From assembly GCF_004348735.1 (NCBI RefSeq), contig NZ_SMKT01000043.1:1-58384 (forward strand): DNA of 58,384 nt, written 5' to 3'. The position numbers and the translations under genes are program-made. Under the pieces are notes generated by a model. It saw only the letters and a list, made by a program, of their open reading frames with translations. It had not been told where the DNA came from and did no database searches. Positions 40,184 through 47,999 of the stretch are shown here, piece by piece. This DNA comes from Actinomadura sp. KC06 (GTDB lineage: Bacteria > Actinomycetota > Actinomycetes > Streptosporangiales > Streptosporangiaceae). Each line of letters opens with the position of its first letter. Position 1 is the first letter of the stretch.

Positions 40184-41347
40184 ATGGCCGGCATAGAGAT
40201 CGACGGGCTCGGCAAGCGCTACGGCGCGCTCGCGGCCGTGGACGACGTCAGCCTCTCGGTGCGGGAGGGCGAGTTCCTCACCCTGCTCGGCCCCAGCGGC
40301 TGCGGGAAGACGACCACGCTGCGATGCCTCGCCGGGCTGGAGAAACCGGACGCGGGCGAGATCACGATCGGCGGGGACGCGGTGACGTCCGTCCCGGAGC
40401 AGATCTTCGTGCCGCCGGAGAAGCGCGACATGGGCATGGTGTTCCAGAGCTACGCGCTGTGGCCGCAGATGGACGTCTTCCAGAACGTCGCCTACCCGCT
40501 GCGGCGGCGCCGGGTCAGGCGTCCGGAGGTGCAGCGGCGGGTCGGCCAGACGCTGGAGCTGGTGGGGCTGGCCGCGCTGGCGGACCGTCCGGTCACCCGG
40601 CTGTCCGGCGGGCAGCAGCAGCGCGTCGCGCTGGCCCGCGCGCTGGTCAGCCGTCCGAGGGTGGTGCTGTACGACGAGCCGCTGTCCAACCTGGACGCCA
40701 AGCTCCGCGCCACGATGCGGGTCGGGATCCGCGACTTCCAGCGCGAGCTGGGCACGACGGCCGTGTACGTGACGCACGACCAGGTCGAGGCGATGTCGCT
40801 GTCGGACCGGATCGTCCTGATGAAGGACGGCCGCGTCCAGCAGGTGGGGACCCCGCGCGACATCTACGAGCGTCCGCGCAACTGGTTCGTCGCCGATTTC
40901 GTCGGCTACGAGAACTTCTTCGACGCCGACATCGTCGAGCGCGCGGGGGACAGGGCGATCGCCCGCCTCGACGGCGGCGAGGTCGCGCTCCAGTGCTTCG
41001 GCGGACCGGCCGGCCGCGGCCGGGTCCGGCTCTGCGTGCGCAGCACCGCGCTGAGCGTCCTGCCCGCAGAAGAGCGGCCCGGGGACCGGACGAACACGAT
41101 CAGCGGGCGGGTCAGGGACTCGATGTACCTCGGCGGGCAGATCGAGCACCTCGTCGAGGTCGCGGGCACGGTGCTGCGGGTCCGCGGCGCCGATCCCGAT
41201 CCGGCCGGACGGACGGTGAGCCCGGGGGACGCGGTGGAGCTGCGGATCCCGGCGGAGAGCATCGTCGTGCTGGACGCCGACGACGAGGCGCCCGAGCCGA
41301 CCACCAGGGGGAAACAGGACAATCTCGACAGGGTAGGTTCTCCATGA
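40184..41347 (+). CDS. ABC transporter ATP-binding protein (FbpC/PotA type)
   Basis: A protein of 387 residues. Walker [10 protein letters not shown], signature LSGGQQQRVALARAL, Walker [13 protein letters not shown] and switch [11 protein letters not shown] are present, followed by a TOBE-type domain after residue 235. GGGGAGGCG precedes the ATG. Its stop overlaps the start of the solute-binding protein gene (ATGA). It is a paralog of the ATPase at 23305-24504 but belongs to a different importer subclass. Confidence 0.94.
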   Translation: MAGIEIDGLGKRYGALAAVDDVSLSVREGEFLTLLGPSGCGKTTTLRCLAGLEKPDAGEITIGGDAVTSVPEQIFVPPEKRDMGMVFQSYALWPQMDVFQNVAYPLRRRRVRRPEVQRRVGQTLELVGLAALADRPVTRLSGGQQQRVALARALVSRPRVVLYDEPLSNLDAKLRATMRVGIRDFQRELGTTAVYVTHDQVEAMSLSDRIVLMKDGRVQQVGTPRDIYERPRNWFVADFVGYENFFDADIVERAGDRAIARLDGGEVALQCFGGPAGRGRVRLCVRSTALSVLPAEERPGDRTNTISGRVRDSMYLGGQIEHLVEVAGTVLRVRGADPDPAGRTVSPGDAVELRIPAESIVVLDADDEAPEPTTRGKQDNLDRVGSP

Positions 41348-42441
41348 GAAGCAAACGGCTGCTCAGCGGGCTGATCGCGGCGGCGCTGCTCGCCGCCTCC
41401 TCCTCCGCATGCGGCGGAGGCGACGACGCCGCCGAGCTGACCCCCGAGGGGCTCGGCGGGACGGCGAACCAGCAGCAGCTGGACGCCCTCTACGAGGCGG
41501 CGAAGAAGGCCGGTCACAAGAAGCTCGTCATCTACAGCGAGACCCTCGGCGGCGGCAGCGCGCGGCCCGTCCTCGACCTGTTCGAGAAGCGCTACCCGGA
41601 GATCGAGGTGCAGGCCCAGGCGGGCTTCGGCGCGCAGCTCGCGAGCAGGCTCGACCACGAGTTCGCGGCGAACCGGCACGTCGGCGACCTGCTGGAGGTC
41701 GCCGTCACCGACCTGGAGCGGCACTCCAGCCAGGGCAGGCTCCAGCCGTACGAGCCGCCGACGGCGAAGAGCGTCCCGGAGGAGTTCACCTGCGAGAAGG
41801 GGCAGGCGCTCGGCAGCGAGCTGTCGGTGCTCGGCATCGGCTACAACACCCAGAAGGTGAAGAAGGACGAGGCCCCGAAGAGCTGGAACGAGCTCCTCGA
41901 CCCGAAGTGGAAGGGGAAGATCGCGCTCAACTCGCCGCTGCAGCCCGGGCACGGGGCGCAGATCGTCCAGTACATGCTGGCCAACGGCTTCACGATGGAC
42001 TTCGTGAACAAGCTCGCGGCGCAGGAGCCGACGCTGGTGCCCGGCACCCGGGCGCTGGTGGACCGGCTGGCGCAGGGTCAGGCGTCGATCGCCGTCCCGT
42101 CCGCGACGGACCAGTTCCTGGCGGCGGAGGCGAAGGGCGCGCCGATCGGGATGGTGCTGCCTACGGGCGGCGGCAACCTCAAGCACCTGAACTGCATGGG
42201 GATCATCAAGGGCGCGCCGCACGCGGAGGCGGCGAAGCTGTTCTATTCCTGGTGGTACACGCCCGAGGTGCAGAAGGCGATCGCCAAGCACATGTTCAAG
42301 GCGTCGGTGATGCCGGGCGCCGCGCCGCCCAAGGGAATGCCGGCGATGAGCGAGTTCACGTTCTGGCCGGAGATCCCGCCCGCGGAGTACACGAAGGCGC
42401 AGAGCGGCCTGATCAAGCAGCTCAACCCGATATTCAGATAG
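41344..42441 (+). CDS. ABC transporter solute-binding lipoprotein (Fe3+/AfuA-like)
   Basis: A protein of 365 residues. The signal peptide ends in a lipobox (AASSSAC before GGGDDA). The mature part has LVIYSETLGGG, FEKRYPEIEVQ, PKSWNELLDPKWKGKIAL and LFYSWWYTPEVQKAI, which is the layout of the AfuA/FbpA/PhnS group of binding proteins. The Tyr pairs that chelate Fe3+ in FbpA are not obvious near the C-terminus, which again favours an organic ligand. It is last in the Rieske operon and followed by a hairpin terminator. Confidence 0.9.
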   Translation: MRSKRLLSGLIAAALLAASSSACGGGDDAAELTPEGLGGTANQQQLDALYEAAKKAGHKKLVIYSETLGGGSARPVLDLFEKRYPEIEVQAQAGFGAQLASRLDHEFAANRHVGDLLEVAVTDLERHSSQGRLQPYEPPTAKSVPEEFTCEKGQALGSELSVLGIGYNTQKVKKDEAPKSWNELLDPKWKGKIALNSPLQPGHGAQIVQYMLANGFTMDFVNKLAAQEPTLVPGTRALVDRLAQGQASIAVPSATDQFLAAEAKGAPIGMVLPTGGGNLKHLNCMGIIKGAPHAEAAKLFYSWWYTPEVQKAIAKHMFKASVMPGAAPPKGMPAMSEFTFWPEIPPAEYTKAQSGLIKQLNPIFR

Positions 42442-42450
42442 CGGGTCCGG

Positions 42451-42485
42451 GTCGCCGGTCCGGGGCGGGGTTTCGGGCCGGCGAC
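42451..42485. terminator. Hairpin terminator between convergent operons
   Basis: GTCGCCGG (42451-42458) pairs perfectly with CCGGCGAC (42478-42485), with further pairing inside. It lies between the stops of the solute-binding protein and GntR genes. Confidence 0.6.
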
Positions 42486-42513
42486 TCGGGGTCAGGCGGG
42501 GGAGCGGCCGGGG

Positions 42514-43191
42514 TCACTCCGGCGAGGGGGCGTTCTGCCGCAGCCGGGCGGCGTGCAGGATGTGCTCGGCCATGAAGCGGCGCGCGTCGTAGGGGTCGCC
42601 GCGGTCGAGCGCGTCGATGATCCGGTCGTGGTCGTCGGACAGCGACTGCGCGTTCTTCGCGTCCTTCCAGATGGTCATCCGGGGCGGGATGAACGCCCAC
42701 AGGGAGGCGGCCTGAAGTGCCACCAGCGACGACCCCGCCTCGTAGATGGCGAAGTGCAGCGTGCGGTTCAGGACGGAAAGCCGCGATTCGTCGCCGGCCT
42801 CGATGGCGTCCAGCAATTCCTTGTGGGCGTCGCGAATGCGGTTCATCGCCGTGTCGTCCATCCGCTCGACGGCGAGCGCGGTGGCGAGGCCCTCGACCTC
42901 CGAGCGCAGGAGGTAGAGGTCCTCCACCTCCTGCGGCGACATGTCCTTGACGGTGGCGCCGCGGTGCGACTCGTACTCCAGCGCCCCCTCCGCCTCCAGC
43001 AGGCGGAACGCCTCGCGCACGGGCGTCGGGCTGACGCCGTATCGTTTGGCCACGTCGGTCTGGCGGAGGCTCGTGCCGGGCTTGATGACCCCGTCGGCGA
43101 TCTCCCGGCGCAGGCGCTCCAGGACGTACGCGGTCTTGCTCAGCGGGGGGCCGCTTTCCGCGGACGCCGCCGGTTCGGGCGCTCTTGACAT
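42514..43191 (-). CDS. GntR-family regulator with FCD effector domain
   Basis: A protein of 225 residues. The winged helix has TDVAKRYGVSPTPVREAFRLLEAEGALEY, cited as KRYGVSPTPVREA and RLLEAEGALEY. The C-terminal all-helical FCD domain carries the usual acidic/His ligand positions (LNRTLHFAIYEA, DDHDRIIDAL, RRFMAEHIL). GGAGG seven bases before the ATG at 43191 sets the start, so an upstream ATG at 43212 is rejected. It is divergent from the acyl-CoA synthetase operon with palindromic sites between, and is the best candidate for controlling the catabolic operons. Confidence 0.94.
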   Translation of the reverse strand: MSRAPEPAASAESGPPLSKTAYVLERLRREIADGVIKPGTSLRQTDVAKRYGVSPTPVREAFRLLEAEGALEYESHRGATVKDMSPQEVEDLYLLRSEVEGLATALAVERMDDTAMNRIRDAHKELLDAIEAGDESRLSVLNRTLHFAIYEAGSSLVALQAASLWAFIPPRMTIWKDAKNAQSLSDDHDRIIDALDRGDPYDARRFMAEHILHAARLRQNAPSPE

Positions 43192-43221
43192 CGTGTTTCC
43201 TCCGAGGGTCAACGCAGCTAT

Positions 43222-43238
43222 CTAGATAATAGTCTATT
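43222..43238. promoter_or_regulatory. GntR operator candidate next to the gntR start
   Basis: It contains the perfect palindrome AATAG-T-CTATT (43228-43238) and, on the minus strand, GACTATTATCTAG, which resembles the motif in the other promoters. TAGTCTA is shared with the site at 43345-43360. Confidence 0.55.
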
Positions 43239-43344
43239 GAGTGTCCAGACGAGCCCATTCCCTGGACGTCCCGGAACGCTCTTCCGTTTCCTTCGTGATG
43301 AACCCTGCCCAGCTCGGCTCGTTGACGCATGGCCGCGCCGATCA

Positions 43345-43360
43345 CATAGAATATAGTCTA
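43345..43360. promoter_or_regulatory. GntR operator candidate upstream of the acyl-CoA synthetase operon
   Basis: CATAGAATATAGTCTA; read on the minus strand it gives GACTATATTCTATG, 11 of 14 like the 32968 box. It is 34 bp before the acyl-CoA synthetase start. Confidence 0.55.
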
Positions 43361-43393
43361 GAGACGACATCGCGCACAGAACGAGGTCCTCGC

Positions 43394-45502
43394 ATGCTCG
43401 ACTTCTCCGAGCCGGAGCTCTTCACGCTGCTGGCTCAGGCCGGGATTCCCGTGGCGGTGTCGCGACTGGCCGCCGACGCCGACGAGGCCGCCCGCGCCGC
43501 CGCCGGGCTCGGCACTCCAGAAGGCGCCCAGCCCGGCGCCCGGCTCGTGCTGAAGGCGGGCGGCCTGGAGCACAAGACCGACGACGGCGGCGTCGTCCTC
43601 GGGCTGAACGGCCCCGGCGAGGTGCGGACGGCCGCCGCCGGCCTGCTCTCCCGGCTGGGCGCGCGGGCCCTGCCGCTGATCGTCCAGCGACAGCACGAGG
43701 GCCACGAGATGCTGGCGGGCCTGCGCCGCGAGCCCGGCGTCGGCGCCGTGGTCGTCGTCGGGACGGGCGGCATCCACACCGAGGTCGTCGCCGACGCGGT
43801 GGACGCGCTCGTCCCCCTCGACCGCGCCGCCGCGGAGGACCTCGTCCGCAGGCACCCCCTCCACCGCCTCCTCGCGGGGCACCGAGGCTCTCCGGCGCTG
43901 GACGTCCCCGCGCTGGTCGACCTCCTCGTCGCACTGTCCGAGCTGGCCGAGCGTCGTCCCGACATCGGCGAGCTGGACCTCAACCCGGTGCTGATGGGTC
44001 GCCTCGGCGAGGGCGTGATCGCCGTCGACGCCCGCATGGCCACGATCGACGCGCCGCCCGTCCGGCGCCCGGCCGCCCGCGCCGGGCCCGCCGGACCGGC
44101 GCGGCTCGACCCGCTGCTGCGACCCCGCCACATCGCGGTCGTCGGCGTCTCCGACGACCCCGCGAAGACCGGCGCGCGGATCTACCGCTACCTGACCGAG
44201 AAGGGCTTCACCGGACGGGTCGACGCCGTCCACCCCTCCGGCGGCGAGATCGGCGGCCGCCCGCGCCACCGGAGCCTCGCCGCGGTCCCCGGCGTCCCCG
44301 ACCTGGTCTGCATCGCCGTCCCGGCCAAGGCCGTCCCGGACGTCGCCCGCGAGGCCGCCGCGCTGGGAGCCGGCGCCGCGATCGTGCACAGCTCGGGGTT
44401 CGCCGAGACGGGCCCGGACGGCGAGCGGCTCCAGCGCGAGGTCGCCGCGATCTTCCACGACGCGGGCATCCCGCTGGCCGGGCCGAACTCGATGGGCGTC
44501 GTCGTCCCGGAGACGGGGATGGCGGCGTCGCTGTCCGGCGCGCTGGAGGCCGACGAGCTGGCGGCGGGCGGGGTCGCGCTGATCAGCAGCTCGGGCGCGC
44601 TCGGCAGCTGCGTCGCGTCCCGGCTGATGGAGCAGGGCGTCGGGCTGTCGCGCTGGGTCCACCTCGGCAACGAGGCCGACCTGGACGTCGCCGCCTACCT
44701 GGAGTGGCTCGCGCACGACCCGAAGACCGAGGTCGTCGGGCTGCTGCTGGAGAACGTCACCGACGGCGACCGGCTCATCCGCGCCGGACGCGAGCTGGCC
44801 GCCCGCGGCAAGCCGCTGTTCGCCTTCAACATGGTCCGCAGCCAGGGCGCGCGGGCGGCGACCCGCAGCCACACCGGTGCGCTGGTCGGCTCGCACCGGC
44901 TGCGCGCGGCCGTCCTGGACGCCGCGTCCGCCACCCGGGTGCCTACCCTCCGGGTGCTGCAGGACGCGCTGATCCTCGCCTCGTCGGGCGGGCTGCCGCG
45001 CGGGAACCGGCTGCTGGCCGTCGCGGCGTCCGGCGGCGCCTGCACGATCATCGCGGACGGGGCCGAGACGGGCGGGATCGCGCTGCCCCCGTTCCCGGAC
45101 GGCGTCCGCGAGCGCGTCGCGGGCGTGCTGCCCGACTTCGTCGCCCCGGTCAACCCGCTCGACATGAGCGCGCAGATCATCGGCCGTCCCGAGGTGCTCG
45201 GCGAGGTGCTGGAGCACGCCCTGGACGACTCCCGCTACGACGCCGCGCTGGTGCAGCTCACCACCAACGCCGACCCCGGCGCCGAGCTGACCGCGAAGGT
45301 GGTCGTGGCCGTCCGGCAGCGGATCTCGATCCCGCTGTACGTGGCCCGCTTCGGCGCCGAGTCGCTGGCGCCCGCCGGGATGGCGGCGTACGCGGCTGCC
45401 GGGATCCCGGTCCTGGACGCCCCCGACCGCACGATGGACGCCCTTGCCGCGGTGGTGCGCGCGGCAGGCAAGCTCAGGGAGGGCTCATGGAGTTCACACT
45501 GA
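43394..45502 (+). CDS. ADP-forming acyl-CoA synthetase (acetate-CoA ligase family), fused ATP-grasp and CoA-ligase domains
   Basis: A protein of 702 residues. An ATP-grasp domain comes first (about 1-215: LVLKAGGLEHKTDDGGVVLG, ELDLNPV), then a CoA-binding Rossmann domain (about 235-365: LRPRHIAVVGVSDDP) and succinyl-CoA-ligase-like domains with the phospho-His loop SHTGALVGS. It converts a carboxylate to its CoA thioester with ATP. The domain order is permuted relative to the usual alpha-then-beta ACD. GAACGAGG precedes the ATG. It is first in an operon with an acyl-CoA dehydrogenase whose start overlaps its end, so it probably activates the pathway acid. Confidence 0.92.
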   Translation: MLDFSEPELFTLLAQAGIPVAVSRLAADADEAARAAAGLGTPEGAQPGARLVLKAGGLEHKTDDGGVVLGLNGPGEVRTAAAGLLSRLGARALPLIVQRQHEGHEMLAGLRREPGVGAVVVVGTGGIHTEVVADAVDALVPLDRAAAEDLVRRHPLHRLLAGHRGSPALDVPALVDLLVALSELAERRPDIGELDLNPVLMGRLGEGVIAVDARMATIDAPPVRRPAARAGPAGPARLDPLLRPRHIAVVGVSDDPAKTGARIYRYLTEKGFTGRVDAVHPSGGEIGGRPRHRSLAAVPGVPDLVCIAVPAKAVPDVAREAAALGAGAAIVHSSGFAETGPDGERLQREVAAIFHDAGIPLAGPNSMGVVVPETGMAASLSGALEADELAAGGVALISSSGALGSCVASRLMEQGVGLSRWVHLGNEADLDVAAYLEWLAHDPKTEVVGLLLENVTDGDRLIRAGRELAARGKPLFAFNMVRSQGARAATRSHTGALVGSHRLRAAVLDAASATRVPTLRVLQDALILASSGGLPRGNRLLAVAASGGACTIIADGAETGGIALPPFPDGVRERVAGVLPDFVAPVNPLDMSAQIIGRPEVLGEVLEHALDDSRYDAALVQLTTNADPGAELTAKVVVAVRQRISIPLYVARFGAESLAPAGMAAYAAAGIPVLDAPDRTMDALAAVVRAAGKLREGSWSSH

Positions 45503-46629
45503 CGCCGGAGCAGCGCGCCCTGCGCGATTCAGCTCGGCGGCTCGCCGAGGACCGGTTCGCCGCGCAGGCGTTCCGGCGCAGCGGGTTCGCCTGGGACAGC
45601 GCCCGCGACCTCGCCGCCGCCGGGTTCACCGGGATCATGATCGACGAGAAGGACGGCGGCCAGGGCGGCACGCTGCTCGACGCCGTCCTCGTCATGGAGG
45701 CCGTCAGCAAGGTCTGCCCGCACAGCGGGGACGCGGTCCAGGCCACCAACTTCGGCGCCATCCGCCAGGTCGCCATGCTCGGCTCCGCGAAGCTGAAGGC
45801 CGAGCTGCTGCCCCGCCTGCTGTCCGGCGAGGCGCTCATCTCGGCCGGGATGAGCGAGCCTGGCGCCGGTTCGGCGCTGACCGAGATGCGCACGACCGCG
45901 CGGTACGACGGCGACGAGGTGGTGCTCGACGGCCAGAAATGCTGGACGTCGCACGGGCCGGAGGCCACCCATCTCGTGCTGTGGTGCCGGTTCGGGCCGT
46001 CCGGCCGGGACATCGGCGCGGTCGTCGTCCCGGCCGACGCGCCCGGCTTCACGCGCGGGGCGACCGAGCACTACATGTCCGGCGAGCCGCACTGCACCTC
46101 GTACCTGGACGGCTGCCGCGTGCCCCGGCACAACGTCCTCGCCGACCACGACGCGCTGCGCCGCCTGATGACCGTCTTCGGGATCGAGCGGGTCGGGAAC
46201 GCCGTCCGGGCGCTGGCGCTGGCGCAGTCGGCGTTCGAGCGGGCGGTGGAGCACGCCAAGACCCGCGAGCAGTTCGGACGTCCGCTCTGCGAGTTCCAGG
46301 GACTGCAATGGAAGTTCGCCGACATGTACGTCCAGCTCGAAGCCGCTCGCCTGCTGGTCTACCGCGCGGCCGCCGGGGCGGCGGCCGGGCCCCCGGACCC
46401 GATGGAGGCGACGATGGCGAAGCTCTACGCCAACGAGGCGGCGTTCCGGGTCGCGAACGACGCGCTGCAGATGCTCGGCGCGTCCGGGTACTCGACCGAG
46501 CTGCCGCTGGAGTACATGGTCCGCAGGATCCGCGGCTGGATGATCGCCGGCGGGACGGTGGAGATGCTGCGGAACCGGCTCGCCGAGGGCATCTTCGACC
46601 GCCGCTTCAGCCAGCGCGTGCCGTCATGA
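45487..46629 (+). CDS. Acyl-CoA dehydrogenase
   Basis: A protein of 380 residues with the full FAD-dependent fold: FTLTPEQRALRDSARR at the N-terminus, ISAGMSEPGAGSAL for FAD/substrate binding, CWTSHG, KTREQFGRPLCEFQ and the C-terminal IRGWMIAGGTVEMLRN. The usual MCAD-type catalytic Glu (YEGT) is Gly here, so the base may be the Glu of FGIERVGNA, the position used by isovaleryl- and long-chain enzymes. It overlaps the synthetase gene by 16 bases and introduces the double bond in the CoA ester made by that enzyme. Confidence 0.94.
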   Translation: MEFTLTPEQRALRDSARRLAEDRFAAQAFRRSGFAWDSARDLAAAGFTGIMIDEKDGGQGGTLLDAVLVMEAVSKVCPHSGDAVQATNFGAIRQVAMLGSAKLKAELLPRLLSGEALISAGMSEPGAGSALTEMRTTARYDGDEVVLDGQKCWTSHGPEATHLVLWCRFGPSGRDIGAVVVPADAPGFTRGATEHYMSGEPHCTSYLDGCRVPRHNVLADHDALRRLMTVFGIERVGNAVRALALAQSAFERAVEHAKTREQFGRPLCEFQGLQWKFADMYVQLEAARLLVYRAAAGAAAGPPDPMEATMAKLYANEAAFRVANDALQMLGASGYSTELPLEYMVRRIRGWMIAGGTVEMLRNRLAEGIFDRRFSQRVPS

Positions 46630-47999
46630 CGGGCGACGCCGACGGCGCCACCCGGGAGATCGCCCGCTGGACGGCCACCGTCGCGGAGGCGCCGCTGCCC
46701 GCGGACGTCGCGGACGCGGCCCGGCGACTGGTGGTCGACTACCTGGCGGCCACCGTGGTCGGCGCCACCTTCCCGGTCGCCGCGACGGTGCGCCGCCACG
46801 TCCTGGACGCCTATCCCGGCTCGCAGGCGACGATCGTGGGGGAGGGGCTCGCCTCCGCGGCCGGGGCGGCGATCGCCAACGGCACGGCCGCGCACGCCCT
46901 CGAACTGGACGACGGCTACACGCCGGGCGCGTCCCATCCCAGCTCGTCCACGCTCCCGGCGGTGCTGGCGCTGGCCGAGCAGGAGCGCTCCGAACCCGCC
47001 CGGACGCTCGCGGCCGTCGCCGTCGCCGTCGAGGTGGCATGCCGGGTGGCCGCCGCCGCGCACCCGGCGACCTGGCGGCGCGGATTCCACAACACGCCGC
47101 TGGCCGGGGTCTTCGGCGCGGCGGCGGGATGCTCGGTGCTGCTGCGCCTTTCCGCGGAGGACGTCGCGAGCGCCCTCGGCCTGGCCGGTTCGCACGCCGG
47201 GGGCCTGTCGGAATTCCTCCGGCACGGTTCGCCGGTCAAGCGGCTGCACGCCGGGATGGCCGCCCGCGACGGCCTCCTCTCCGCCCTCCTCGCGGCTGAG
47301 GGACTTGCCGGGCCGCCCACGGTCCTCGAAGGCCCGGAAGGCTATTTCGCCGCCTTCGCCCAGAACGATTGGGACCCGGACGTGCTGCTCGGCGGCCTCG
47401 GTTCGCGGTGGGCGATGCGGCGGACGTCCGTCAAGCCGTACCCGTGCTGCCGACACGTGCACGGCGCGGTGGACGCCGTGTTGAAGCTGCGCGCCGACCA
47501 CGATCTCCGGCCCGAGACCGTCACGGCCGTCGAGGTGGGGACGTACTCGGTCGCCGCCCGCTACGACGGAACCGACGCCGGGACGATGCTCGGCGCGCAG
47601 ATGAGCATGCCGTACACGATCGCCGCGGCCCTGTGCGACGGCGAGCTGGGCCTCGCGCAATTCTCCGCCGAACGCCGCGCCGCGCCCGACGTGACCCGCT
47701 TGATGGTGGCCGTCCACGTCAGTGCCGACAAGGACTTCGACCGGCTCTACCCCGCGCAGCGTCCGGCCGCCGTGCGGATCCGCCGGGACGGGGCGCCCGA
47801 CCTGCGCCTCCGCGTCGACCAGCCCTACGGCGAACCGTCCAACCCCCTGGACGACGACGCCCTGGACGCGAAGTTCCGCACCCTGTGCACGCCCGTGCTG
47901 GGACCGGCCAGGTCCGAGGAGGTGCTGCGCGCCGCCCGGGCGTTCACCGACCTCGCCCCCCTGACCCACGGCCTCGGATCCCTCGGAGGACCTGCATGA
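46626..47999 (+). CDS. MmgE/PrpD family protein 1
   Basis: A protein of 457 residues of the 2-methylcitrate dehydratase/iminodisuccinate epimerase-like family. Conserved segments are NGTAAHALELDDGYTPGASHPS, GLSEFLRHGSPVKRLHAG and VKPYPCCRHVHGAVDA, which holds the active-site Cys/His region. Members dehydrate or isomerise hydroxy-polycarboxylic acids. The ATG overlaps the dehydrogenase stop. It is one of three paralogs in this window, each next to a different pathway enzyme. The substrate is unknown. Confidence 0.92.
   Translation: MTGDADGATREIARWTATVAEAPLPADVADAARRLVVDYLAATVVGATFPVAATVRRHVLDAYPGSQATIVGEGLASAAGAAIANGTAAHALELDDGYTPGASHPSSSTLPAVLALAEQERSEPARTLAAVAVAVEVACRVAAAAHPATWRRGFHNTPLAGVFGAAAGCSVLLRLSAEDVASALGLAGSHAGGLSEFLRHGSPVKRLHAGMAARDGLLSALLAAEGLAGPPTVLEGPEGYFAAFAQNDWDPDVLLGGLGSRWAMRRTSVKPYPCCRHVHGAVDAVLKLRADHDLRPETVTAVEVGTYSVAARYDGTDAGTMLGAQMSMPYTIAAALCDGELGLAQFSAERRAAPDVTRLMVAVHVSADKDFDRLYPAQRPAAVRIRRDGAPDLRLRVDQPYGEPSNPLDDDALDAKFRTLCTPVLGPARSEEVLRAARAFTDLAPLTHGLGSLGGPA

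Noticed and set aside
46540..46600. Acyl-CoA dehydrogenase as inactive because the YEGT Glu is missing
   Set aside because: The AGGT form is common in actinobacterial members, and a Glu at the isovaleryl/long-chain position (FGIERVG) can serve as the base.
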